64,000 bases of DNA from Streptomyces sp. CC53 (lineage in GTDB: Bacteria > Actinomycetota > Actinomycetes > Streptomycetales > Streptomycetaceae): contig NZ_MKXB01000151.1 in NCBI RefSeq assembly GCF_001865245.1, forward strand, positions 1 to 64,000, written 5' to 3'. Positions 52,058-62,170 of the stretch are shown one piece after another. The notes below the pieces were generated by a model. The model was not told the origin of the DNA. It saw only the letters and a program-made list of their open reading frames with translations, and did no database searches. Position 1 is the first letter of the stretch, and each line of letters starts with the position of its first letter. A program made the position numbers and the translations under genes.

Positions 52058-54028
52058 GTGAGCAACGAGAGCCTGGCCAACCTCCTCAAGGAGGAGCGAC
52101 GGTTCGCACCGCCTGCCGAGCTGGCCGCGCACGCCAACGTGACGGCGGAGGCGTACGAGCAGGCCACGGCGGACCGGCTCGCCTTCTGGGCCGAGCAGGC
52201 GCGTCGGCTGAGCTGGGCCAGTGAGCCGACCGAGACCCTCGACTGGTCGAACCCGCCCTTCGCGAAGTGGTTCGCCGACGGCAAGCTGAACGTGGCGTAC
52301 AACTGCGTGGACCGCCATGTGGAGGCGGGTCTGGGCGACCGTGTGGCCATCCACTTCGAGGGCGAACCGGGCGACGGCCGGGCGATCACGTACGCGGAGC
52401 TCAAGGACGAGGTCAGCCGCGCGGCGAACGCGCTGACCGAGCTGGGTGTACAGAAGGGCGACCGGGTCGCCGTCTACATGCCGATGATCCCCGAGGCGGC
52501 CGTGGCGATGCTGGCGTGCGCCCGCATCGGTGCCCTGCACTCCGTGGTCTTCGGCGGCTTCTCGGCTGACGCGATCGCCGCACGGATCGTGGACGCCGAC
52601 GCCAAGCTCGTGATCACCGCGGACGGCGGCTACCGGCGCGGAAAGCCGTCCGCGCTGAAGCCCGCGGTCGACGAGGCCCTCAGCCGGGTCTCGCAGGTCG
52701 AGAAGGTGCTCGTGGTGCGCCGCACCGGGCAGGACGTGGCCTGGACTGAGGGCCGCGACGTGTGGTGGCACGAGGCCGTCGGGCGGCAGAGCGCGGAGCA
52801 CACGCCCGAGGCGTTCGACGCGGAGCACCCGCTGTTCATCCTCTACACCTCCGGCACCACCGGGAAGCCGAAGGGCATCCTGCACACCTCGGGCGGCTAC
52901 CTCACGCAGGCGGCGTTCACCCACCACGCGGTGTTCGACCTGAAGCCGGAGAGCGACGTCTACTGGTGCACTGCGGACATCGGCTGGGTCACCGGCCACT
53001 CGTACATCGTCTACGGGCCGCTCGCCAACGGCGCCACGCAGGTCATGTACGAAGGCACCCCGGACACGCCGCACCAGGGCAGGTTCTGGGAGATCGTGGA
53101 GAAGTACGGCGTCACGATCCTCTACACGGCGCCGACCGCGATCCGCACGTTCATGAAGTGGGGCGATGACATCCCCGCCAAGTTCGACCTGTCCAGCCTC
53201 CGCATCCTGGGGTCGGTCGGCGAGCCGATCAACCCGGAGGCGTGGGTCTGGTACCGGGAGCACATCGGCGGTGGGCGGTGTCCGATCGTCGACACGTGGT
53301 GGCAGACGGAGACCGGAGCGATGATGATCTCTCCGCTCCCGGGTGCGACCGAGACGAAGCCCGGGTCGGCCCAGCGCCCGTTGCCGGGCATCGCGGCCAC
53401 CGTCGTCGACGACGAGGCGCGCGAGGTGCCGAACGGCGGGGGCGGCTACCTCGTCCTCACCGAGCCGTGGCCGTCGATGTTGCGCACCATCTGGGGTGAC
53501 GACCAGCGGTTCATCGACACCTACTGGTCCCGCTTCGAGGGCCGGTACTTCGCGGGCGACGGGGCCAAGAAGGACGACGACGGCGACATCTGGCTGCTGG
53601 GCCGGGTCGACGACGTGATGCTGGTGTCCGGCCACAACATCTCCACCACGGAGGTGGAGTCGGCGCTGGTCTCCCACCCGAAGGTCGCCGAGGCCGCGGT
53701 CGTGGGCGCGGCGGACGAGACGACGGGCCAGGCGATCGTGGCGTTCGTGATCCTGCGCGGCGCGGCGGCGGCCCAGGCGGAGTCCGACGCAGAGGGGCTC
53801 GTCACCGAGCTGCGCAACCACGTCGGCGCGACCCTCGGTCCGATCGCGAAGCCGAAGCGGGTCCTTCCGGTGGCGGAGCTGCCGAAGACCCGCTCGGGGA
53901 AGATCATGCGCCGGCTGCTGCGGGACGTCGCGGAGAACCGGGCCCTCGGGGACGTGACCACTCTGACTGATTCCTCCGTTATGGACCTTATTCAGGCGAA
54001 GCTGCCCGCAGCGCCCAGCGAGGGCTGA
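52058..54028 (+). CDS. acsA: acetate-CoA ligase (acetyl-CoA synthetase)
   Basis: Activates acetate to acetyl-CoA via acetyl-AMP. 656 residues, normal length. Adenylation motifs are [11 protein letters not shown], the DTWWQTETG core, [13 protein letters not shown] and the hinge/C-terminal [11 protein letters not shown], with the Lys that is acetylated to switch the enzyme off in other bacteria. All ligands are intact. GTG at 52058 is set by GGGAG 7 nt upstream and by the conserved start [12 protein letters not shown]. It is followed by a strong terminator at 54183-54217 and is probably single. Confidence 0.97.
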   Translation: MSNESLANLLKEERRFAPPAELAAHANVTAEAYEQATADRLAFWAEQARRLSWASEPTETLDWSNPPFAKWFADGKLNVAYNCVDRHVEAGLGDRVAIHFEGEPGDGRAITYAELKDEVSRAANALTELGVQKGDRVAVYMPMIPEAAVAMLACARIGALHSVVFGGFSADAIAARIVDADAKLVITADGGYRRGKPSALKPAVDEALSRVSQVEKVLVVRRTGQDVAWTEGRDVWWHEAVGRQSAEHTPEAFDAEHPLFILYTSGTTGKPKGILHTSGGYLTQAAFTHHAVFDLKPESDVYWCTADIGWVTGHSYIVYGPLANGATQVMYEGTPDTPHQGRFWEIVEKYGVTILYTAPTAIRTFMKWGDDIPAKFDLSSLRILGSVGEPINPEAWVWYREHIGGGRCPIVDTWWQTETGAMMISPLPGATETKPGSAQRPLPGIAATVVDDEAREVPNGGGGYLVLTEPWPSMLRTIWGDDQRFIDTYWSRFEGRYFAGDGAKKDDDGDIWLLGRVDDVMLVSGHNISTTEVESALVSHPKVAEAAVVGAADETTGQAIVAFVILRGAAAAQAESDAEGLVTELRNHVGATLGPIAKPKRVLPVAELPKTRSGKIMRRLLRDVAENRALGDVTTLTDSSVMDLIQAKLPAAPSEG

Positions 54029-54182
54029 GTCCGCCCGGAGGTGCGCCCGCAGCCATGACGGCGGGGCGCACTGGGCCGGCCACGCGCCGTACAACCCGCA
54101 CGTCGGATGCGCGAACGGCACTCCGACCCACCCTTCACCGGCGCGGACACAGCACCGCCCCAGCGCGACAAAACCACCCGAG

Positions 54183-54217
54183 ACCACCCGGCGCCAGCGC
54201 GCCGGGTGGTCATTTTG
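54183..54217 (+). terminator. intrinsic terminator of acsA
   Basis: 11-bp stem ACCACCCGGCG (54183-54193) with CGCCGGGTGGT (54200-54210), 6-nt loop, followed by CATTTTG. It lies 155 nt after the acsA stop. Confidence 0.85.
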
Positions 54218-54374
54218 TGGCTAGAGTGCATATTGTCCGAAATTCCCTTGCGCTCGCCTTGTAGGGTATGGGTCGCATCAACCAATCGATAAAGAGTCCA
54301 AGGGGTGCCGGGAAGTCTGGTCGGCATGTGCTTCGTCATGCCCGCTTACTGACACGACCGGAGGTCCCTGGACC
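54218..54374 (+). promoter_or_regulatory. nhaA upstream region
   Basis: 157 bp, less GC-rich than its surroundings. TAGGGT (about 54263-54268) preceded by TTG resembles an extended -10 box about 105 bp before the nhaA start. No convincing -35 at standard spacing. Confidence 0.35.
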
Positions 54375-55868
54375 GTGGCCGCGCCCAAGACGACCAACAA
54401 CAACTCCGAGCGCAAGTTCCTCGGCCGTCTCTCCCTCCCCGAGCGGACGTTCGTCGCGGAGGCCCTCCGCACGGAGACGGTGGGCGGCGTCCTGCTGCTC
54501 CTCGCCGCGGTCGCGGCACTCATCTGGGCGAACTCCCCGCTCGGCGACACCTACGAGTCGGTCCGCGACTTCCACATAGGCCCCGAGTCGCTCCACCTGG
54601 ACCTGTCACTCCAGCACTGGGCTGCCGACGGACTGCTCGCGATCTTCTTCTTCGTCGCCGGCATCGAGCTCAAGCGAGAACTCGTGGCGGGCCAACTGCG
54701 CGACCCCAGGGCCGCCGCCCTCCCGGTCGTCGCGGCGCTCTGCGGCATGGTGGCACCCGCCCTCGTGTACGTCGTGGTCAACACCACCGGCGGCGGCTCC
54801 CTGAGCGGCTGGGCCGTGCCCACCGCCACCGACATCGCGTTCGCCCTGGCCGTGCTCGCCGTCATCGGCACGTCGCTGCCCTCGGCGCTCCGCGCGTTCC
54901 TGCTCACGCTGGCCGTCGTCGACGACCTGTTCGCAATCCTGATCATCGCGGTCTTCTTCACCAGCGACCTGAACTTCGCCGCCCTGGGCGGAGCCGTCGC
55001 CGGTCTGGTCGTCTTCTGGCTGCTCCGGCGCCTGGAGGTGCGCGGCTGGTACATCTACGTGCCGCTCGCCCTGGTGATCTGGGGCCTGATGTACAACAGC
55101 GGCGTCCACGCCACCATCGCCGGTGTCGCCATGGGCCTGATGCTGCGCTGCCACCGCCGCGAGGGCGAGGAGGCGTCCCCCGGTGAGCACATCGAGCACC
55201 AGGTGCGCCCCCTGTCGGCCGGCTTCGCCGTCCCGATGTTCGCGCTGTTCTCCGCAGGTGTGTCCGTCTCCGGCGAGGCCCTCGGTGACGTCTTCACCAA
55301 GCCGGAGACGCTCGGCGTCGTCCTCGGCCTGGTCGTCGGCAAGGCGTTCGGCATCTTCGGCGGCACGTGGCTGACGGCCCGCTTCACCCGTGCACAGCTC
55401 AACCCGGACCTGGCCTGGGCCGACCTCTTCGCCGTCGCCACACTGGCCGGCATCGGCTTCACGGTGTCGCTGCTCATCGGCGAACTCGCCTTCGAGGGCG
55501 ACTCCACGCTCACCGACGAGGTCAAGGCCGCCGTCCTCATCGGCTCGCTCATCGCCGCACTGCTCGCCACGGTCCTGCTGAAGCTGCGGGTGCGCAAGTA
55601 CCAGGCCCTCGTCGAGGTGGAGGAGCGCGACGAGGACATGAGCGGCATCCCCGACGTCTACGAGGCGGAAGACCCGGAGCACCACCGCAGGCTCGCCGAG
55701 ATCTACGAGCGCAAGGCCGCCGAGCACCGGCGGCGGGCGGAGCAGCACCGGCTGAAGGCCGAGGAGGCGGCGCAGCACGCCGACGAGGCCGCGCAGCAGG
55801 CCGCAGGGAACGGGCGGCAGGCCGACGACACGGGGGCATCGCGCGGCGACGCCGACGGTCCGGCATGA
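54375..55868 (+). CDS. nhaA: Na+/H+ antiporter NhaA
   Basis: Exchanges Na+ for H+ across the membrane for pH and salt control. 497 residues. Twelve membrane helices are expected; key acidic residues lie in PTATDIAFALAV and in the ion-binding pair VVDDLFAILI (the D163/D164 equivalents of E. coli). The last 90 residues are a hydrophilic extension of Glu, Arg, His and Ala (AAEHRRRAEQHRLKAEEAAQ), a probable coiled coil absent in short NhaA proteins. GTG at 54375 has GGAGGT upstream. The next gene starts 154 nt later on the same strand. Confidence 0.96.
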   Translation: MAAPKTTNNNSERKFLGRLSLPERTFVAEALRTETVGGVLLLLAAVAALIWANSPLGDTYESVRDFHIGPESLHLDLSLQHWAADGLLAIFFFVAGIELKRELVAGQLRDPRAAALPVVAALCGMVAPALVYVVVNTTGGGSLSGWAVPTATDIAFALAVLAVIGTSLPSALRAFLLTLAVVDDLFAILIIAVFFTSDLNFAALGGAVAGLVVFWLLRRLEVRGWYIYVPLALVIWGLMYNSGVHATIAGVAMGLMLRCHRREGEEASPGEHIEHQVRPLSAGFAVPMFALFSAGVSVSGEALGDVFTKPETLGVVLGLVVGKAFGIFGGTWLTARFTRAQLNPDLAWADLFAVATLAGIGFTVSLLIGELAFEGDSTLTDEVKAAVLIGSLIAALLATVLLKLRVRKYQALVEVEERDEDMSGIPDVYEAEDPEHHRRLAEIYERKAAEHRRRAEQHRLKAEEAAQHADEAAQQAAGNGRQADDTGASRGDADGPA

Positions 55869-56022
55869 TCTGAGGTCGGACCCCGAGGCGGGGCACCGCA
55901 CGCAGGACGCCGTACGCGGCGGGCCGCAGGCCCCGACCGGACCGCGGCAGCCGCACGCGGGCCGCCGTGCACCCGCCGGAAGGGCCGACCCACAGGCCGT
56001 ACCAGGAGAGAGGGAGCTAGAC

Positions 56023-56580
56023 ATGAGCGACCCCGCCGACAAGACCGCGAGGGCCGGCAGCGCCGCGTTCGCCACCCGCGAGAACAGCGCCGCGCCGGGC
56101 GCGAGCGGTGTGCCGGACCTGAACGGCGGTCAGCCGACGCTGGGGCAGCTGGTCGCTTCCGCGACCACCGAGATGTCCGCTCTGGTGCACGACGAGATCG
56201 CGCTGGCCAAGGCGCAGCTGCGGCAGGACGTCAAGCGCGGCGCCGCCGGCAGCGCCGGGCTGGTGGCCGCCGCCACCGTGCTGCTCTTCTCGCTGCCGAT
56301 GCTCAGCTTCGCGCTGGCGTACGGCTTCCAGGCGTGGACCGGCTGGCACCTGTCCGTCTGCTTCCTCCTGTCGTTCGCGGTGAACGTCGTCGTCGCCGTG
56401 GTGTGCGGGCTCGTCGGGGTCTCCCTGATGAAGAAGGCCAAGCAGGGCAAGGGTCCGCAGAAGACGGCCGCATCCGTCAAGGAGACCGCCGCGGTGCTGC
56501 AGAACGCCAGGCCGCACCCGCGCCCCGACAGCCGTCCGGCACTGGAGAAGGCCGAGCCTGTGGCACGCTCGTCTGCATGA
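56023..56580 (+). CDS. phage-holin-superfamily membrane protein (actinobacterial holin-X type)
   Basis: 185 residues. A disordered N-terminus is followed by TLGQLVASATTEMSALVHDE and two long membrane helices (LVAAATVLLFSLPMLSFALA; FLLSFAVNVVVAVVCGLVGV), then a basic Lys-rich tail. This is the Phage_holin_3_6 / actinobacterial holin-X family. It is a chromosomal gene with no nearby lysis genes, so a lytic role is not implied. Function unknown. ATG at 56023 follows GAGGGAG. Its stop overlaps the next ATG (ATGA). Confidence 0.85.
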   Translation: MSDPADKTARAGSAAFATRENSAAPGASGVPDLNGGQPTLGQLVASATTEMSALVHDEIALAKAQLRQDVKRGAAGSAGLVAAATVLLFSLPMLSFALAYGFQAWTGWHLSVCFLLSFAVNVVVAVVCGLVGVSLMKKAKQGKGPQKTAASVKETAAVLQNARPHPRPDSRPALEKAEPVARSSA

Positions 56581-57527
56581 CCGTCCCTGAGAGCAGCACC
56601 GGCAACCCTCCCGGCCCGTCCGGCCACCCCGTGCGGATCGAGGGCCCCTGGACCCACCGCGACGTGGCCGCGAACGGGGCGCGCTTCCACATCGCGGAGC
56701 TGGGTGACGGTCCGCTGGTCCTGCTGCTGCACGGCTTCCCGCAGTTCTGGTGGACCTGGCGGCACCAGCTGACCGCGCTGGCCGAAGCCGGTTTCCGGGC
56801 GGTGGCCATGGACCTGCGCGGGGTGGGCGGCAGCGACCGCACGCCCCGGGGCTACGACCCCGCGAACCTGGCGCTCGACATCACCGGGGTCGTCAGGTCC
56901 CTGGGTGAGCCCGACGCCGCTCTCGTGGGCCATGACCTGGGCGGCTACCTGGCGTGGACGGCGGCGGTGATGCGGCCGAAGCTGGTGCGGCGCCTGGTGG
57001 TGTCCTCGATGCCGCACCCGCGTCGCTGGCGCTCCGCGATGCTGTCGGACGTGAGCCAGTCCCGCGCCGGCTCCTACGTGTGGGGCTTCCAGCGCCCGTG
57101 GCTGCCGGAGCGGAAGCTGGTCGCGGACGACGCGGCACTGGTCGGTGAACTCATCCGGGAGTGGTCCGGGGCGCGGACCCCCGACGACGAGACACTCGGC
57201 GTCTACCGGCGGGCGATGACGATCCCGTCGACAGCGCACTGCTCGATCGAGCCGTACCGGTGGATGGTGCGGTCCATGGCACGCCCGGACGGCTACCAGT
57301 TCAACCGGCGCATGAAGCGTCCCGTGCGGGTTCCCACGCTGCATCTGCACGGCTCGCAGGACCCGGTGATGCGCACGCGCAGCGCCGCGGGGTCGGGTGA
57401 GTACGTCGAAGCACCCTACCGCTGGCGGCTGTTCGACGGGCTCGGCCACTTCCCGCACGAGGAGGACCCGATGGCCTTCTCCACCGAACTCGTCGGCTGG
57501 CTCAAGGACCCCGAACCCGATCGCTGA
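56577..57527 (+). CDS. alpha/beta hydrolase, epoxide-hydrolase-like
   Basis: 316 residues. LLLHGFPQFWWTWRHQL is the HGFP oxyanion segment and GHDLGGYLAW the nucleophile elbow with Asp, as in epoxide hydrolases and haloalkane dehalogenases. The acid is in LHGSQDPVM and the catalytic His in GLGHFPHEEDP. Substrate unknown. ATG overlaps the holin-X-like stop by 4 nt, so the two are coupled. A loose inverted repeat ACAGCCAA/TTGGCTGT (57600-57607 and 57628-57635) lies about 75 nt after the stop and may end the transcript. Confidence 0.9.
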   Translation: MTVPESSTGNPPGPSGHPVRIEGPWTHRDVAANGARFHIAELGDGPLVLLLHGFPQFWWTWRHQLTALAEAGFRAVAMDLRGVGGSDRTPRGYDPANLALDITGVVRSLGEPDAALVGHDLGGYLAWTAAVMRPKLVRRLVVSSMPHPRRWRSAMLSDVSQSRAGSYVWGFQRPWLPERKLVADDAALVGELIREWSGARTPDDETLGVYRRAMTIPSTAHCSIEPYRWMVRSMARPDGYQFNRRMKRPVRVPTLHLHGSQDPVMRTRSAAGSGEYVEAPYRWRLFDGLGHFPHEEDPMAFSTELVGWLKDPEPDR

Positions 57528-58135
57528 GCACCACCGCACCGCTTCCCGTCCGGGGCACGGCGGAAGCCGCACGAAGCCGCAGGAACGGTTGTCCTACGAA
57601 CAGCCAAATGCCGTCCGCATAGGCCAATTGGCTGTCCCTCAGGCGGTTACCGACCTTGGGGCACGGGCACACGTCGGGGTATGGGCTGGACGCACGACCA
57701 TGTTGACGCCGCACACGACCGCCGCTCGGCATCCGCCGCGCCGACTCCCGAGAGGAGCGGGCCGCAGGAGGCCGTGTCGGACGGCCATCTCGGGATCCCC
57801 CGCATCCTGCGCCGCCGGGCACGGTGGGTCTCCGCCCGGCTGCGACACCATCCGCGCGGCTGACCGTCCCGCAGGCGCGGGGCGGCCGGCGAGGCCGCGC
57901 CGCACGTCCCGCCCGTCGGAGGCCGACGTACGGTCGGCAAGGCCGGCGCGGTCGGTGTGAACGTCCTCGGGTCTCCTGACCGCTGCCGCCGTCGGCAGCC
58001 CGGGCGGCCGTCGCCCGCACGACGCCGACACCGCTCGGCACACCGGCCGCAGGGACCCGCAGTACGGCCCACGAGAGCCGCCGCCGGCGGCGGGACCGCA
58101 CCCACGGAGTCCCGCCGCCGCGCCGGACGGCCGCG
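57528..58135. other. convergent intergenic region
   Basis: 608 bp between convergent stops. The AT-richer stretch 57590-57650 has an 8-bp inverted repeat (57600-57607/57628-57635). The rest is GC-rich with only chance frames. No gene supported. Confidence 0.45.
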
Positions 58136-59341
58136 TCAGAGGGCGCAGCCCTGGCTGTCGACCTGCTGCCCGGCGCTCAGGCCCAGCGCGATGTCCTCGC
58201 GGATCTCGTCGACCGTCAGCGCGTAGCCGGTGTTCGGGTCGTCCAGGGACCGCGCGAAGATCACGCCGTACACCTTCCCGTCCTCGGTCAGCAGCGGCCC
58301 GCCGGAGTTGCCCTGCCGGACCGTCGTGTACAGCGAGTACACGTCGCGCCGGACCTCTCCGCGGTGGTAGATGTCCGGACCGTCGGCGTTGATGCGACCC
58401 CGGACACGCGCCGAGCGCACGTCGTACGCGCCGTTCTCCGGGAAGCCCGCGACGATCGCACCGTCGCCGCTGCGCGCGTCCGTCTCGGTGAACTCCAGTG
58501 CCGGAGCCCTGAGGTCCGGCACGTCCAGCACGGCGATGTCCCGCGCCCAGTCGTAGAGGACGACCGTCGCGTCGTACAGCCTCCCCTCACCGCCTATCTG
58601 GACGGTCGGCTCGTCGACCCCGCCCACCACGTGGGCGTTCGTCATGACCCTGCGCTCCCCGAACACGAAGCCCGTGCCCTCCAGGACCTTGCCGCAACTG
58701 CGGGCCGTGCCGACGACCTTCACGATCGACCGCTGTGCGCGTGCCGCGACGGGACTGTTGACGAGCGCCGGGTCGGGCGGCTGTACCTCGGCGATCGGCT
58801 CGTTGGCGAACGGGCTGAACACCTGCGGGAAGCCGTTCCGGGCCAGCACCGTGGTGAAGTCCGTGAACAGCGTGGACGCCTGGGCGGGCATCACCTGCTC
58901 CACCCCCAGCAGCACCTTGGAGCTGCGCACCTCCTTGGCCACGGTCGGCACGGACGTCCAGGCCAGGGCCGAACCGATCAACCAGGCCACCAGCAGCATC
59001 GCCATCACGTTGACGAGAGCGCCTCCGGTGGCGTCCAGGGCGCGCGCAGGCGACCAGGTGATGTGGCCGCGCAGCCTGTTGCCCAGGTGCGTGGTGAGGG
59101 TCTGCCCGACGGAGGCGGCGATCAGCACCACCGCGACGGCGATGATCGCGGCGGTCGTCGACACCTCCGCGTCCCCGGTGAGGGGCCCCCAGGCCAGCGG
59201 CAGCAGGTAGACGGCCACGAGGCCGCCGCCGAGGAAGCCGACCACGGACAGGATGCCGACCACGAACCCCTGGCGGTACCCGACGATCGCGAACCACACG
59301 GCGGCGACCAGCAGCAGAATGTCCAGCACGTTCACCGTCAT
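58136..59341 (-). CDS. MarP-like membrane serine protease (CvpA domain plus trypsin fold)
   Basis: 401 residues. Residues 1-150 are a CvpA-type domain with four membrane helices (NVLDILLLVAAVWFAIVGYR; VNVMAMLLVAWLIGSALAW). The periplasmic-side protease has triad His237 (TNAHVVGG), Asp268 (WARDIAVLD) and Ser346 (GNSGGPLL). Cys216 and the near-terminal Cys (SQGCAL) match the disulfide of M. tuberculosis MarP, an acid- and oxidative-stress protease. A similar envelope-stress role is likely. ATG at 59341 is chosen for GAGG 4 nt upstream; GTG at 59350 is the alternative. The frameshifted NUDIX gene lies just upstream on the same strand, as in the S. coelicolor order I recall. Confidence 0.93.
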   Translation of the reverse strand: MTVNVLDILLLVAAVWFAIVGYRQGFVVGILSVVGFLGGGLVAVYLLPLAWGPLTGDAEVSTTAAIIAVAVVLIAASVGQTLTTHLGNRLRGHITWSPARALDATGGALVNVMAMLLVAWLIGSALAWTSVPTVAKEVRSSKVLLGVEQVMPAQASTLFTDFTTVLARNGFPQVFSPFANEPIAEVQPPDPALVNSPVAARAQRSIVKVVGTARSCGKVLEGTGFVFGERRVMTNAHVVGGVDEPTVQIGGEGRLYDATVVLYDWARDIAVLDVPDLRAPALEFTETDARSGDGAIVAGFPENGAYDVRSARVRGRINADGPDIYHRGEVRRDVYSLYTTVRQGNSGGPLLTEDGKVYGVIFARSLDDPNTGYALTVDEIREDIALGLSAGQQVDSQGCAL

Positions 59342-59433
59342 GAGCCTCACAGATCATCGCCGGCCGCCCTGGGGCCGGTCACCCCGTACCCGTACGGCCG
59401 CGGGGTGCGGCCGTCACCTGTCCTGCCACCCTG

Positions 59434-60394
59434 TCATGCACGCGCGTCGAGTGGGACCTGCTTCCTCCTGTCCCACGGCTGCTCCCACCCCGCGAAGTGC
59501 AGGATCCGGTCGATCACCCCGGCCGTGAAGCCCCAGACGAGGGCCGACTCCACCAGGAACGCGGGCCCCCGGTAGCCGCTGGGATGGACCACGGTGGCGC
59601 GGTTGGCCGGGGCCGTGAGATCCGGCCACGGGTACGGTGAACACCCGCGCGGTCTCGCCCGGATCGACGGCGCCCACAGGGCTGGGCGTCCGCCACCATC
59701 CCAGTACGGGCGTGACGACGAAACCGCTCACCGGGATGTAGAGGCGCGGCAGCACGCCGAAGACCTGGACGCCTCCGGGGTCGAGGCCGGTCTCCTCCTC
59801 GGCCTCGCGCAGCGCGGCGCGCAGCGGCCCCAGGGTCGCCGGGTCACCGTCCTCGGGATCGAGCGCACCGCCGGGGAAGGACGGCTGGCCGGCGTGCGAG
59901 CGGAGGGTGCCGGCCCGCTCCATCAGCAGCAGCTCCGGGCCGCGCGCCCCCTCACCGAACAGCACCAGGACGGCCGCCTGCCGTCCTCCGGACGCGGGGG
60001 GCAGGTACCGGCTGAGCTGCTCGGGAGCGATGGTGCGCGTCGAGCGCGAGACCGGCTCCAGCCAGTCGGGCAGCCCGTCGGCGGTGACGTCCACCGGCAC
60101 GGCCTGCGTCCGCCCGGGCGCGGCGTCGTGCGGCCGCGGCGCCAGGGACCCGGGCTCGCCGCCCTGGGCGGCGCCGTGACCGGGCACGGCCGCGGGACCC
60201 GGCTCGATGCCCGCGGCCCTGGCGCGCCGGGCACGGCGCGGATCCGGCGCGGAAACCTTCGCAGGGTCCGCGGCGGCCCTCCCGCCTCGTGCGGGCTCTC
60301 CCGCCGACCGCCGGCGGGTCTCACGGCCGGACCGGCCCTCCGGGCCGCGATCGGCTCCGGCGGCGCCGGTGCTTTCTTCTCTCGCTCGCGTCAT
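59434..60394 (-). pseudogene. CoA-pyrophosphatase-type NUDIX hydrolase, frameshifted near the C-terminus
   Basis: The frame from ATG 60394 encodes a 100-residue low-complexity leader, then a CoA-diphosphatase-like NUDIX domain: SHAGQPSFPGGALDPEDGD and the Nudix box ending LREAEEETGL. At about 59622-59625 the frame leaves homology (VPVAGSHGPG). Reading the next frame restores a typical end (ADLTAPANRATVVHP to QVPLDARA, TGA at 59434-59436). One extra G in GCCGGATCTC accounts for it. As given, the protein ends at 59414 with about 60 wrong residues. The catalytic box is intact, so a sequencing error or mild loss is possible. The family hydrolyses CoA or its derivatives. Confidence 0.8.
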
Positions 60395-60515
60395 AGGCAC
60401 CCCCGCATCTCACAACGTGTGTCGGGCACAGGTTCGTTCCGACGTGCGCCCCGGCCTTCGGCGTCCCTGACGCCCGGTCCGGCTGCCGGCTCGCGCCCGG
60501 CCGGGTCGGGACCGG

Positions 60516-61925
60516 TCAGGCACCGAAGCCACTGCCCGGTGTGTCCTCCGCTCCGACGGCGGCTCCCTGGCCGGTGCCCAGGGGTGCGGCGGGGCGGCCC
60601 GGAAAGTCCGGCGGCGGGGCGAGGCGCTGGCCCGGGTAGCCGCCCATCTCGTACTTGAGCAGCTTCTTCGCCTTCTCCGGGTCCGTCTCCCCCTCGCCGT
60701 ACGCGGGGCAGAGGTGGGCGATCGGGCAGGCCCCGCAGGCCGGTTTACGGGAGTGGCAGATGCGGCGGCCGTGGAAGATCACGCGGTGGGACAGCATCGT
60801 CCAGTCGGACTTGGGGAACAGGCCGCAGATCTCCTCCTCGACCTTCTCGGGGTCTTCCTGTGCGGTCCACTTCCAGCGCCGCACCAACCGCCCGAAGTGG
60901 GTGTCGACGGTGACGCCGGGGACGCCGAACGCGTTGCCGAGGACGACGTTCGCGGTCTTGCGGCCGACCCCGGGGAGGGTGACCAGGTCCTCCAGGCGCC
61001 CCGGCACTTCCCCGTCGAAGCGGTCCCGCAGGGCCGTGGAGAGGCCGATCAGCGACCTGGCCTTGGCGCGGAAGAACCCGGTCGGCCGGATGACCTCCTC
61101 CAGTTCCTCCGGCACGGCGGCCGCCATGTCCTCCGGCGTCGGGTACTTCGCGAAGAGCCCGGGCGTCGTCTGGTTGACGCGCAGGTCCGTGGTCTGGGCG
61201 GACAGGACGGTGGCGACGAGCAGTTCGAAGGGGTTGCGGAAGTCGAGTTCGGGGTGGGCGTAGGGGTAGACCTCGGCGAGTTCGCGGTTGATGCGCCGCG
61301 CCCGCCGCACCAGGGCCAACCGCGACTCCGGCTGGGCCGGCCTGCCGCTCTCGGGCGACTTGGCGCCCCCGGTCTGCTTGGCGCTCCCGCTCGGCTTCGC
61401 CCTCTTGGCCGGCTCGGTGCCCTTGCCCCGGCCGGTGCTCCTGCCCTGGTCGGCGCTCTTGCCGGCATGGGCGGTGCCGGCAGCCTTCGCGCCGGTACCG
61501 GTGGCGCGGCCGGTCCTGGCCTCGCTGGCCGCCCTGCCGGGGCCTCGGGACTTCCCGGCCCCGGCGGTGGTGCCGGTTCCGTCCGGCGCCCCCGGCTTGC
61601 CGCGTGCCCCGGCCCTGCCCGACGCCGCGGCCTGGCCGGCAGCCCCGCTCGCGCCGGGGGCGGAGGACGTGGCGGCTTGCGCCGGCCGGCCGGTACCGGC
61701 GCCGGTCGTTCCCCGTACGGGCTCCGCGGCCCGGGCCGCACCGCTCCTGCGGCCGGTTCCCCGCTTCCCCCGCCCATCCGCCTCAGTTGGCCGATTCGCC
61801 CCGTTTGCCGACTTTCCGGCTTCCTTCGCGGTCACGGGCGACACCTGTTCGCCCACAGCGGAATTCTGTTCCCCGGACACTCTTCCGGCCCCCTCGGCCT
61901 GCGCTCTCACCGGCGACTTGGACAC
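60516..61925 (-). CDS. nth: endonuclease III with long disordered N-terminal extension
   Basis: DNA glycosylase/AP lyase that removes oxidised pyrimidines in base-excision repair. 469 residues; a normal Nth has about 210-260. The enzyme part (about 200-440) has the helix-hairpin-helix [12 protein letters not shown] with catalytic Lys, the catalytic Asp in [11 protein letters not shown] and the [4Fe-4S] ligands [17 protein letters not shown]. The first 195 residues are Ala/Gly/Lys/Thr/Arg-rich ([20 protein letters not shown]), basic and disordered, perhaps aiding DNA binding. GTG at 61925 opens the frame; shorter starts inside the extension cannot be excluded. It is divergent from crp. Confidence 0.92.
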   Translation of the reverse strand: MSKSPVRAQAEGAGRVSGEQNSAVGEQVSPVTAKEAGKSANGANRPTEADGRGKRGTGRRSGAARAAEPVRGTTGAGTGRPAQAATSSAPGASGAAGQAAASGRAGARGKPGAPDGTGTTAGAGKSRGPGRAASEARTGRATGTGAKAAGTAHAGKSADQGRSTGRGKGTEPAKRAKPSGSAKQTGGAKSPESGRPAQPESRLALVRRARRINRELAEVYPYAHPELDFRNPFELLVATVLSAQTTDLRVNQTTPGLFAKYPTPEDMAAAVPEELEEVIRPTGFFRAKARSLIGLSTALRDRFDGEVPGRLEDLVTLPGVGRKTANVVLGNAFGVPGVTVDTHFGRLVRRWKWTAQEDPEKVEEEICGLFPKSDWTMLSHRVIFHGRRICHSRKPACGACPIAHLCPAYGEGETDPEKAKKLLKYEMGGYPGQRLAPPPDFPGRPAAPLGTGQGAAVGAEDTPGSGFGA

Positions 61926-62030
61926 CCGGCCAGCCTAAGCGCGCCCGCCGGGATCCGCCCTGGGCACGGGCGATGAGGACCCAATCGGGCCCCTGCCGTA
62001 CGGACACGCGAACCGGTGCGTCAAACTTGT

Positions 62031-62046
62031 TGTGATTGATCGCACG
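62031..62046. promoter_or_regulatory. candidate CRP-like site upstream of crp
   Basis: TGTGATTGATCGCACG: a TGTGA half-site and an imperfect second half GCACG at 6-bp spacing, similar to the GTG-N6-GNCAC pattern described for Streptomyces Crp. It lies 125 bp before the crp start in the nth-crp divergent region and may serve autoregulation. Confidence 0.45.
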
Positions 62047-62170
62047 ATGATTACCCTGCGGACGCCGGGTCGCACACCACCGCCGCGCGCAGCGCCCCCC
62101 GGACGAGGGCCGCGGCGTCCGGCATCATGGGGACCAACGTCCCTGAGCAGGTCGACATAGGAGAGTACTC

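Noticed and set aside
56023-57527. Prophage lysis module based on the holin-like protein
   Set aside because: The family is common in actinobacterial chromosomes, and no endolysin or phage structural genes are nearby.
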